Positions 1 through 5,638 are shown, counted from the stretch's first letter. The stretch is 11,133 nt of DNA from Bacteroidales bacterium H5 (GCA_001701225.1 DAAQ01000050.1:1-11133), one strand, 5' to 3'. A program made the numbers and translations. Notes: generated by a model from the sequence alone, not told the origin.

Positions 1-36
1 CGGTGCCCTGCATCCGCAGGGCGCTCCCTGTCGAGG
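1..36. repeat. Terminal inverted-repeat arm (left), hairpin-forming
   Basis: The first 36 bases reappear in reverse complement at 11098-11133. The outer 22 bases are identical, and the next stretch is similar around CCCTGTCGAGG. Each arm also folds on itself (GCCCTGC, 4-base loop, GCAGGGC), so it resembles a REP-type palindrome more than a transposon end. No transposase lies between the arms. The repeat may continue to the left of the window. Confidence 0.7.
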
Positions 37-250
37 GCACCATCATACGCAGCGCTCGGCAGGGCACCCGAACGCCGGAGAGACCATGTATTGGCTACCA
101 TAATATCGTCTCTCCGAGACTCATAACCATCTCACCCTCGTCACCCCACACTGCGTGTGGGGTTCCTGATAATCCCCGGCCCTCCGGCCCTCCGAGGCGG
201 CCACACCTACGTCCTCTCCCGCACGCGTCCGACAGGACGCGGATTTACCA
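33..250 (+). repeat. Dispersed intergenic repeat, copy A
   Basis: About 200 bases here match 2757-2963 in the same orientation. The best-conserved core runs from the TACCATAATATCGTC segment through a GTCTC-TCC-GAGAC hairpin (108-120), a CCCCACAC-TGC-GTGTGGGG hairpin (144-162) and a GGCCCTCCGGCCC-type palindrome, ending near a GCGTCC-GACA-GGACGC hairpin (225-240). No convincing protein is encoded: the ORFs that cross it look like artefacts of GC-rich DNA and have no recognisable domain. It is a non-coding, structure-rich repeat of unknown function. The right boundary is approximate. Confidence 0.75.
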
Positions 251-335
251 GTAACCGGGTACGCCGTAGCCCCGCGGAGGCGTGCCCGGAGAGAGCCGGA
301 ATGAGATGTGGCGTCCGGGAGGACGCCGATTTACC
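225..335 (+). repeat. Pair of GCGTCC-N4-GGACGC hairpins with GATTTACC tails
   Basis: Two short hairpins with identical 6-bp stems and different tetraloops occur at 225-240 (loop GACA) and 311-326 (loop GGGA). Each is followed closely by GATTTACC. A third hairpin with loop TTGC is at 2947-2962 in repeat copy B. A constant stem with a varying loop is typical of REP-like palindromes. The sequence between the two (250-310) is GC-rich and I see nothing else in it. Confidence 0.6.
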
Positions 336-430
336 CCCTCGCGCAAATAGCATCCTCACGGACACCACCCCCCTAATGCAAACTAATGTTAAATTTACTT
401 TCAAAACTACAAATTCTCAAAATAAACACT

Positions 431-438
431 TATCTTTG
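431..438 (+). promoter_or_regulatory. Bacteroidetes-type -7 box (TATCTTTG)
   Basis: TATCTTTG matches the Bacteroidetes TAnnTTTG consensus and sits in an abrupt AT-rich stretch (380-430) after GC-rich repeat DNA. No good TTTG -33 box is present at the expected distance, so strength is uncertain. Transcription would start near 443-446, just before the first strong hairpin of the candidate RNA. Confidence 0.6.
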
Positions 439-443
439 CCAAA

Positions 444-759
444 CTAATCCTCCCGCAGAAGCCCGCATGGGTAAGCGGGAGGGTCAGTGACATAACATTA
501 GAAAGCGTTTATCCGCGCTGATTCTTGACAGTCTTAAATTCTCGCAAAATTTATGTCAAAGTCAAGGATTGAGCAACGGTAGATGCCCGTGGATATGTGA
601 TTATCTTGCCTACGGCATGATATTTCGGGAGAAATATAGCCGTATGCGTTGATTGCATATACAAGCGTGGGCTTCTGCGTTGCCGTCCGACTTTGACAGG
701 GCAATGCGAGAAGCCTAAGACTGTAGGACGGTAACAGATACAGATTCCTACGCTTTTTT
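444..759 (+). ncRNA. Candidate structured RNA or cis-regulatory leader
   Basis: This non-coding stretch lies between a -7 box and a terminator-like hairpin with a T-run. It contains several strong local stems: CCTCCCGC/GCGGGAGG (449-456/475-482), TACGGC/GCCGTA with inner ATATTTC/GAAATAT (611-616/639-644 and 620-626/631-637), TATGC/GCATA (643-647/655-659) and a 14-bp hairpin with one bulge (670-683/701-715). The loop of the last hairpin (684-700) can pair elsewhere: CGTCC with GGACG at 726-730, and GACTTTGAC (689-697) with GTCAAAGTC (555-563). TGACATAA/TTATGTCA (488-495/551-558) competes with the latter. I do not recognise it as tmRNA, RNase P, SRP or 6S RNA. It could be a free-standing RNA, a leader that controls the HEPN-LRR genes, or both. 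The ends are inferred from the flanking signals. Confidence 0.5.
723..759 (+). terminator. Intrinsic terminator or attenuator
   Basis: The stem GTAGGA/TCCTAC (723-728/746-751) is followed by GC and six Ts (754-759). Two alternative pairings exclude it: CTGTA/TACAG (721-725/739-743), and GGACGG (726-731) with CCGTCC (683-688) in the preceding hairpin. This is the arrangement expected of a terminator/antiterminator switch. No new promoter is visible before the gene at 809, so that gene probably depends on read-through. Confidence 0.5.
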
Positions 760-808
760 CGTAAAACCACAAACGCCAACGAGAGGATGACCGAGGCAAA
801 TTGAAGAA

Positions 809-1285
809 ATGGATTTCAAATTTCCAGACCATTATGAATTAGGGGTACTCAATGGCGATGACCTCATATTCTTCTACTATGACATTGGCCTTGACAATCT
901 ACAAGGCTGGCCAGCAGCCTACGATTGGGACAAGGTACTCGAGGAATTTAAAGATCGTGTAGATATCACTGCATGCGCAAAATCTGATATTCCCGCCCAG
1001 CTTGAAGATAACAAAATTCGTTTCACAGTATCTTCACAAGATTCGGGGTCAGAAGCGTCTGCTTTTTTTAGACACCTTAGAAATGCATTCTCTCACTACA
1101 GAATTACGCGACAGGGGGATTGGTTTTTCATAACAGACTATAACGAGAAGAGCAAACCGATGTATAAATCAATGTATGGTAAAATAAGTAGCTCTTTGCT
1201 GAAAGAGTTCTGTTCTCGTTTTTTCGATGCCCGCGAAAAAATTTTAAACGACGCAGAGAATGCTAACAACCTCTTAAACAAATAA
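809..1285 (+). CDS. Small HEPN-like protein (pEK499_p136-type)
   Basis: This 158-residue cytosolic protein has no signal peptide or membrane segment. Residues 87-104 read FFRHLRNAFSHYRITRQG, followed by WFFITDYN. The RNAFSH at 91-96 fits the R-x4-H motif of HEPN domains, many of which are metal-independent RNases in toxin-antitoxin, abortive-infection or CRISPR systems. The surrounding pattern resembles the HEPN pEK499_p136 family as I remember it, but this is pattern recognition and has not been searched. RNase activity is possible and not shown. The gene follows a structured RNA and terminator and precedes the LRR gene by seven bases, so the two are probably co-transcribed. It is more AT-rich than the core genes nearby, which suggests an accessory gene. 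The start at 809 (ATGGATTTC) is the only sensible one in frame. Confidence 0.75.
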   Translation: MDFKFPDHYELGVLNGDDLIFFYYDIGLDNLQGWPAAYDWDKVLEEFKDRVDITACAKSDIPAQLEDNKIRFTVSSQDSGSEASAFFRHLRNAFSHYRITRQGDWFFITDYNEKSKPMYKSMYGKISSSLLKEFCSRFFDAREKILNDAENANNLLNK

Positions 1286-1292
1286 ACTTCAA

Positions 1293-2657
1293 ATGAAACC
1301 AATCATTCAAAAACTTGTGACATTGACAGCCATGTTGCTGTCAATGCTCACCGCCTCGGCGTATGACTTCGAGTATAACGGAATGTATTTCAACATCATC
1401 TCGACAGCCGACCTCACTTGCGAAATAACTTACAAGGATGGCAACTACAATACCTATGCCGGAAACGTCACCATCCCTTCGGAGGTTGAGTATAAAGGAC
1501 GCACCTTGACTGTGACAAGGATACAGGATGCCTTCCGTGATTGCATCAATCTGACCTCTGTCACAATCCCCAATTCGGTGCCAGTGATTAGCGGATTCAG
1601 TAATTGCACCAGCCTGACATCGGTTAACATTCCCAATTCCGCGACTGATATTTTCTCATACGCATTCGAAGGTTGCACCAGCCTGACAGCAGTCAACATC
1701 CCCAATTCGGTGACTATTATTAGCGCCTATGCTTTCAGTGGCTGTAGCAGCCTGACAACGGTCAATATCCCCAATTCGGTGACTAATATTGGCTGGTCTG
1801 CTTTCGCCGGCTGCAGCAGCCTGACATCAGTCAACATCCCCAATTCGGTGACAGAAATTGGCTGGTCTGCTTTCGCCGGCTGCAGCAGCCTGACATCAGT
1901 CAACATCCCCAATTCGGTGACAGAAATTGACGCCTCGGCTTTCGCCGATTGCAGCAACCTGACAGCGGTCAACATTCCAAATTCAGTGATCTGGATTGGA
2001 GCGGGCGCGTTTTATAATTGTTCACAATTGAGTCAGGTAATATTTGAAAAAGGAGAGAAAGAGTTATTCCTCCAGTTTCGCGGTGGTTACCAGGAAATGT
2101 TTTCTGAAGATGAAATCCTGACTGACATTACTATTGGAAGGAATATAAGAATACAACGTAATAATAATAATGTATGGGAAGGTTTTCGAGACAAACTGAA
2201 TCTTGAATATATCACAAACCTGACTTTCCTTGATGATGTCAACATCGAAAATTTCTTTACGTACAATGACTATTCCGGCACCCTTGTCAACCTTACAATA
2301 GGAAAGAATGTTGCGAATTATCCATATAGTCTTGAACAATACTCTAATTTGCAGACAATAACGCTAAAAGATCCGGTTCCTCAGAGATGCCCAAAATTTG
2401 TAACCAAGCAGTACACGGATATGATAATCTACGTCCCGAAAGGTTCTCTCTCTGCCTATCAGAATGCCTATGGCTGGGAGAATTTCTGGGATATACGCGA
2501 AGGAGAGTATTCAGGAATCGAGGATACGGCTGTTACCCCCGCGAAGACGGAGGTCGGACGATACGATCTGCAGGGCCGCAAGGTTGGCGAGGATTATCGC
2601 GGCATGGTGATAGTCCGCTTCTCGGATGGCTCTGTAAAGAAGACAATAGTGCGGTAA
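1293..2657 (+). CDS. Secreted BspA-like leucine-rich-repeat protein
   Basis: The product has 454 residues with an N-terminal signal peptide (KLVTLTAMLLSMLTASA, about residues 7-23). Residues 77-255 hold about eight 23-residue LRR_5 repeats of the form AFxxCxxLTxVxIPNSVxxI. Residues 255-405 form the usual following domain, which ends in YVPKGSLSAYQNAYGWENF. Residues 408-454 are a tail with GRYDLQGRKV and ending VKKTIVR, similar to type IX secretion sorting domains. In the family, such proteins are surface or secreted adhesion or binding proteins; the ligand here is unknown. It lies seven bases after the HEPN gene and ends at a strong terminator. Two repeat units are identical at the DNA level, so repeat number may vary. 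It is more AT-rich than its GC-rich core neighbours. Confidence 0.9.
   Translation: MKPIIQKLVTLTAMLLSMLTASAYDFEYNGMYFNIISTADLTCEITYKDGNYNTYAGNVTIPSEVEYKGRTLTVTRIQDAFRDCINLTSVTIPNSVPVISGFSNCTSLTSVNIPNSATDIFSYAFEGCTSLTAVNIPNSVTIISAYAFSGCSSLTTVNIPNSVTNIGWSAFAGCSSLTSVNIPNSVTEIGWSAFAGCSSLTSVNIPNSVTEIDASAFADCSNLTAVNIPNSVIWIGAGAFYNCSQLSQVIFEKGEKELFLQFRGGYQEMFSEDEILTDITIGRNIRIQRNNNNVWEGFRDKLNLEYITNLTFLDDVNIENFFTYNDYSGTLVNLTIGKNVANYPYSLEQYSNLQTITLKDPVPQRCPKFVTKQYTDMIIYVPKGSLSAYQNAYGWENFWDIREGEYSGIEDTAVTPAKTEVGRYDLQGRKVGEDYRGMVIVRFSDGSVKKTIVR
1791..1928 (+). repeat. Exact 69-bp tandem duplication inside the LRR gene
   Basis: Bases 1791-1859 and 1860-1928 appear identical. Each encodes 23 residues (GWSAFAGCSSLTSVNIPNSVTEI), exactly one LRR unit. 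Neighbouring units on both sides are similar but diverged. Identity at synonymous sites indicates a recent duplication by slippage or unequal recombination. A 69-base step keeps the frame. Confidence 0.9.
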
Positions 2658-2715
2658 TATATCGAGGTTTCCTGTGATAGGAAGCTCCGGTCATGAATGT
2701 TAGACTGACCGCCGG

Positions 2716-2746
2716 AGGTCTCGGGTCTCACCCCGGGACCTTTTTT
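2716..2746 (+). terminator. Intrinsic terminator of the HEPN-LRR unit
   Basis: A 10-bp stem AGGTCTCGGG/CCCGGGACCT with one G-U pair is followed by a run of six Ts ending at 2746. It lies about 60 bases after the LRR stop codon. Just upstream, CTCCGGTCA and TGACCGCCGGAG can form a second, bulged hairpin. Confidence 0.85.
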
Positions 2747-2756
2747 ATTAAAGAAG

Positions 2757-2963
2757 GTGAGGCAGCATCATATGCAGCCTTCGGCATGACATCCGGACGT
2801 CGGAGAGGTCATGCCTTGGTTACCATAATATCGTCTCTCCGAGACTCATAACCATCTCACCCTCACTACCCCACACTGCGTGTGGGGTTCCTGATAATCC
2901 CCGGGCCTCCGGCCCTCCGAGGCGCCCACACCTACGGCCTCCCCACGCGTCCTTGCGGACGCC
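2757..2963 (+). repeat. Dispersed intergenic repeat, copy B
   Basis: Copy B of the 33-250 element, in the same orientation, lies between the LRR terminator and rubrerythrin. It retains the CCCCACAC-TGC-GTGTGGGG hairpin (2869-2887), GTCTC-TCC-GAGAC, the CCGGCCC palindrome and a GCGTCC-TTGC-GGACGC hairpin (2947-2962). Its long-range stem CGGAGAGGT/GTCTCTCCG (2801-2809/2833-2841) differs from copy A (CGGAGAGAC, 76-84) only by changes that turn Watson-Crick pairs into G-U pairs. That is compatible with function as plus-strand RNA. From 2964 to 3108 I see only a short GTTGT/ACAAC inverted repeat (3066-3086) and no clear promoter. Confidence 0.75.
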
Positions 2964-3108
2964 ATTCCGACAGAAGCGGAGGATACACTTACAGGGGCCG
3001 CGCTCAGGTGCGGGCCGGGGTATGTTCAATTACCTATGGATGCACACAACCTTTCCACCCTCCGGGTTGTTAGTATGTAAGACAACAACAAAAACACGTT
3101 ATAACACT

Positions 3109-3699
3109 ATGGCAACAAGCACAAAGAAAAGCATCCGCGGCACCCGGACCGAGAAGAATCTGGTCGCTGCGTATATGAGCGAGTCTTCTGCATATACACG
3201 CTATACATTCTATAGCCAGCAGGCCACAAAAGAGAATTATTTCCCTATCGCCAAGGTTTTTGACGAGACAGCCGCCAACGAGCTCCATCACGGCAAGGTA
3301 TTCTTCAAGTTCCTCGAAGGTGGCCAGGTGCCCGTGACACTCGAGGTCGACGCGGGCATTATCGGTGACACCGCCTCAAACCTGCAGACTGCCGCCAACG
3401 AGGAGATGACCGAGGGTGTCGAGCAGTACACCGAGGCCGCAAAGGTTGCCGACGAAGAGGGATTCCCCGAGATTGCAGAACATTTCCGCTCCATCGCCGA
3501 GATTGAGAACCATCACCGCATGCGTTTCCTCCACTATCTCGAGCAGGTCAAGAACGGCACCGTATGGAAGCGCGACAAACCCATCCAGTGGCAGTGCCTC
3601 GTGTGCGGCTACATCTACGAGGGCACCGAGCCCCCCAAGGTATGTCCGGCATGCGACCATCCCTATCAGCATTACATGGCCCTCGACTACGAGCTCTGA
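3109..3699 (+). CDS. rbr: Rubrerythrin
   Basis: The 196-residue cytosolic non-haem iron protein is expected to act as an NADH-linked peroxidase that protects anaerobes from hydrogen peroxide. The N-terminal ferritin-like four-helix domain (about residues 10-150) carries di-iron ligands including the ExxH pairs E58/H61 and E133/H136, plus further glutamates near E53 and E98-E99. The C-terminal rubredoxin-like domain has C163-x2-C166 and C179-x2-C182 in a WQCLVCGYIYEG context. Length is normal for the family. I chose the ATG at 3109 (MATSTKKSIRGT) because upstream in-frame starts run into repeat copy B and add sequence without family resemblance. It stands alone, with repeat copy B in front and a terminator behind. 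The promoter is not obvious; GTTGT/ACAAC at 3066-3086 is a weak candidate operator. Confidence 0.95.
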   Translation: MATSTKKSIRGTRTEKNLVAAYMSESSAYTRYTFYSQQATKENYFPIAKVFDETAANELHHGKVFFKFLEGGQVPVTLEVDAGIIGDTASNLQTAANEEMTEGVEQYTEAAKVADEEGFPEIAEHFRSIAEIENHHRMRFLHYLEQVKNGTVWKRDKPIQWQCLVCGYIYEGTEPPKVCPACDHPYQHYMALDYEL

Positions 3700-3718
3700 A
3701 AGATATCAGACTGAACAC

Positions 3719-3759
3719 GCCCCCGTTCGCCGTCATCCCGACAGTGAACGGGGCTTTTT
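3719..3759 (+). terminator. Intrinsic terminator of rubrerythrin
   Basis: The stem CCCCGTTC/GAACGGGG (3721-3728/3746-3753), extended by a GC step, is followed by C and five Ts (3755-3759). It lies about 20 bases after the stop codon and only five bases before the end of the convergent HAD gene. Confidence 0.85.
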
Positions 3760-3763
3760 CATG

Positions 3764-4360
3764 TCAAAGCCTGCGCACACCACCGGCCGAGACATGATAT
3801 GCCTCTGCGACCGCGCCGAGCAGCGGGGCATCGTCGGTGAGGTCGTCGCTCACAGCGGCGGTCAGCGTCAGCCCACGGGCAGCGGCATAGGTGGCGACGC
3901 GGCGCAGCTTCTCGTCGCCACGGCACTCCGTGCGCCCGGGATTGGTGGCGGCGTCCATATCCGTAGCCACGAAATCGCCCTGCCACAGCAGTCTCACATA
4001 CTGCGCGGGGGCGGCTGTGGCAAGAAGCACCTCATATCCTCCCTCCCGCAGACGCCCTATCAGGGCATCCACATCGGCGCGGCGCCGACAGCCTGCCTCG
4101 CGGGCAAACCGCCGTGCCAGCCCGGGAGTATGGCGGATGCGGCCAAAGATGCCGAACTTCATGGTGCGGTGGCTCACAAGCCCGAGCCGACGCAGCGCGA
4201 GCATCCCGAGGGTATAACCAAGCGCGCCCACACGCCATCCGCGCATCATCTCGCCGATGGCCGCACGGATATACAGGTGCAGGGTGTTGCCGTCGACGAG
4301 GGTTCCGTCGAGGTCTACGGCCACCAGCGGCCTTGGGGGTGTCTGTGTACCGGGCGTCAT
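3764..4360 (-). CDS. HAD-family hydrolase
   Basis: The 198-residue product has all four haloacid dehalogenase superfamily motifs: motif I DLDGT at 16-20 (nucleophile D16, acid/base D18), motif II threonine T115 in LLATAAP, motif III lysine near K151, and motif IV SDDLTDD at 171-177. The region after motif I (about 22-90) is a helical C1 cap rich in arginine. This suggests a Mg-dependent small-molecule phosphatase of the phosphoserine-phosphatase-like kind. The substrate cannot be read from the sequence. Its ATG overlaps the stop codon of the phosphoribosyltransferase gene (ATGA), which implies translational coupling and a shared pathway such as nucleotide or phosphoribosyl metabolism. It is very GC-rich, and its 3' end converges with the rubrerythrin terminator. 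Confidence 0.85.
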   Translation of the reverse strand: MTPGTQTPPRPLVAVDLDGTLVDGNTLHLYIRAAIGEMMRGWRVGALGYTLGMLALRRLGLVSHRTMKFGIFGRIRHTPGLARRFAREAGCRRRADVDALIGRLREGGYEVLLATAAPAQYVRLLWQGDFVATDMDAATNPGRTECRGDEKLRRVATYAAARGLTLTAAVSDDLTDDAPLLGAVAEAYHVSAGGVRRL

Positions 4361-4917
4361 ATCTGTCTGTAATCCTTAGACCAGGGGAAACGTATCAGCA
4401 CCCCCTCGCGCCACAGGGCGTGGTCAGGCGTGGCGAGCGGATGGCGGGTGGTGACGGTAAGGGCAACCGAGCGCACCTCCCTGTCACCCGCAACACTCCC
4501 GACGGCATCGAGCACGGCACGCAGTGTGGCGCCCGAGTCAACGGCATCGTCGACCACCAGCACCCTCTGCGCGCCCGCTATGGCAGCGGCGACATCGGGG
4601 GGGAGGGTCAGTGGCAACACGCGCGCGGGGCGCGAGGCGAGGATGCGGGCCTCGGCCATACGCAGCAGGTCGGCCACGCGGCGCGGCATACGGCGCAGCA
4701 GTCCGAACAGCACCCCGGCACGCTCCTTGCGGGGGGTGGAGGGACGCCTCAGCGACACCGACACGTGGGGCACCTCCACGAACATCCGCGCAGCCACACG
4801 GTCGCCCCCGGTGGCAATCCCCACCACCAGGTCGGGCACACCGGCGGCAGCCGCATCGGCCTCCAGACGGAGGCATGCGGCATCAAACGCGGCAGGGTCA
4901 AGCGTCATTACTCTCAT
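4357..4917 (-). CDS. Phosphoribosyltransferase-family protein
   Basis: The type I PRTase signature VLVVDDAVDSGATL (PRPP-binding loop) is clear, with an earlier VGIATGGDRVAARM segment typical of the N-terminal half of the fold. The middle (RRPSTPRKERAGVLFGLLRRMP) is the likely substrate-specific hood. Family members transfer phosphoribosyl groups to or from bases, or act as regulators; this one cannot be assigned a base. The longest frame begins at 4950. I prefer the ATG at 4917 (MRVMTLDPAAF, 186 residues), with 4908 also possible, because the extra residues MLHICIKSQHT look unlike the conserved fold. It is coupled to the HAD gene by a four-base overlap. No clear promoter is visible, so read-through from the tRNA-Glu/rpsT unit upstream is possible. 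Confidence 0.8.
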   Translation of the reverse strand: MRVMTLDPAAFDAACLRLEADAAAAGVPDLVVGIATGGDRVAARMFVEVPHVSVSLRRPSTPRKERAGVLFGLLRRMPRRVADLLRMAEARILASRPARVLPLTLPPDVAAAIAGAQRVLVVDDAVDSGATLRAVLDAVGSVAGDREVRSVALTVTTRHPLATPDHALWREGVLIRFPWSKDYRQI

Positions 4918-5008
4918 CGTGTGTTGAGACTTGATGCATATATGCAGCAAAGCCCTGCCTGCGCGCGGCTGACAGGGACTTGCCTATGCAAAGGTGTGAC
5001 AAAAGGGG

Positions 5009-5080
5009 TAGCCCATAGGAGAATCGAACTCCTCTTTCAAGAATGAAAATCTTGCGTCCTAACCGATAGACGAATGGGCC
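5009..5080 (-). tRNA. tRNA-Glu (anticodon TTC), copy 1
   Basis: The 72-nt cloverleaf reads on the minus strand from GGCCCATTCGTCTATCGG. The anticodon loop is ATTTTCATT-like with anticodon TTC, and the T-arm is AGGAG-TTCGATT-CTCCT. The 3' CCA is not encoded. It lies downstream of rpsT in the same direction and appears identical to the copy at 5515-5586. Confidence 0.96.
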
Positions 5081-5084
5081 CTTC

Positions 5085-5462
5085 CTTAGTCAAGAAAGCA
5101 ATCCTCGGCCTGTGCCGGGGTCACTCTCCGTGACAGGGGGTTGAGGTGCCTGTCTCAGGCAGCGAGCTTGGCGATGTGGTGGGCCAGCTTGCTCTTGAGG
5201 TTGGCGGCCTTGTTCTTAGAGATCGCCTTCTTCGAAGCCAGACGGTCGAGCATTGCACCTACCTTGCGGAAAGTCTCCTCGGCCTGAGCCTTGTCGGTCA
5301 TCTTGCGGAGATTGCGCACGGCGTTGCGGGCGGTCTTTGCGTAATAGCGGTTGCGAAGACGACGTGATTCGGTCTGACGGATTCTCTTAAGTGATGATTT
5401 ATGATTTGCCATTTGGTTTAAGAAATGTTTTTTTGTTTCCTTTGGATTGATTCTTGACTAAG
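5085..5462 (-). repeat. 12-bp inverted repeat bracketing rpsT
   Basis: CTTAGTCAAGAA at 5085-5096 is the exact reverse complement of TTCTTGACTAAG at 5451-5462. The arms enclose the rpsT reading frame and lie between the two tRNA-Glu genes, one arm only four bases from the 5' end of tRNA copy 1. In the transcript they could form a long-range stem, perhaps linked to processing of the mixed tRNA-mRNA transcript. Confidence 0.6.
5155..5412 (-). CDS. rpsT: 30S ribosomal protein S20
   Basis: The 85-residue, highly basic protein begins MANHKSSLKRIRQTESRRLRNR and carries AVRNLRKM and KNKAANLKSKLAHHI, the classic S20 sequence. S20 binds 16S rRNA early in assembly of the 30S subunit and is almost wholly helical. 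Length matches the family. It lies between two identical tRNA-Glu genes on the same strand, and a promoter before the outer tRNA (5639-5670) probably drives all three. The 100-base leader is AT-rich close to the start and has no Shine-Dalgarno sequence, as expected for Bacteroidota. No clear terminator separates it from the tRNA downstream. Confidence 0.98.
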   Translation of the reverse strand: MANHKSSLKRIRQTESRRLRNRYYAKTARNAVRNLRKMTDKAQAEETFRKVGAMLDRLASKKAISKNKAANLKSKLAHHIAKLAA

Positions 5463-5514
5463 CGGTCGAGCCGACTCCACTCTTCTCATCGTGGCGGCAG
5501 CCCGGCAGCATTTG

Positions 5515-5586
5515 TAGCCCATAGGAGAATCGAACTCCTCTTTCAAGAATGAAAATCTTGCGTCCTAACCGATAGACGAATGGGCC
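5515..5586 (-). tRNA. tRNA-Glu (anticodon TTC), copy 2
   Basis: This is a second 72-nt tRNA-Glu that appears identical to the one at 5009-5080, upstream of rpsT on the minus strand. The 3' CCA is not encoded. The promoter at 5639-5670 lies about 53-84 bases before its 5' end. Confidence 0.96.
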
Positions 5587-5638
5587 GGCCATAGCGTATC
5601 GCTGATTTCAGGGCGCAATGCGTCCTCGAAATCGGTTG

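Noticed and set aside
3..447. Overlapping open frames in both strands of the left GC-rich region
   Set aside because: They cross hairpin-rich repeat DNA, have low-complexity Arg/Pro/Ser composition and no domain, and similar frames recur at the other repeat copies.
534..832. Minus-strand frames of 81 and 93 codons across the candidate RNA
   Set aside because: They have no domain, overlap dense stems, and run against the promoter and terminator signals on the plus strand.
1543..1995. CRISPR-like periodic repeat
   Set aside because: The 69-base period lies in frame within the LRR gene and encodes 23-residue LRR units; there are no spacers.
2953..3108. N-terminal extension of rubrerythrin
   Set aside because: The added 52 residues translate repeat copy B and its leader and do not resemble rubrerythrins, which begin near the ATG at 3109.
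4951..5008. Separate promoter for the PRTase-HAD pair
   Set aside because: CACCTTTG and GGCTTTG on the minus strand only partly match TAnnTTTG and lack a -33 partner at the right distance, so I did not list one.
3416..5046. Long plus-strand frames opposite the HAD and PRTase genes
   Set aside because: They are shadows of GC-rich minus-strand genes; the minus-strand products carry recognisable motifs (DLDGT, VLVVDDAVDSGATL).
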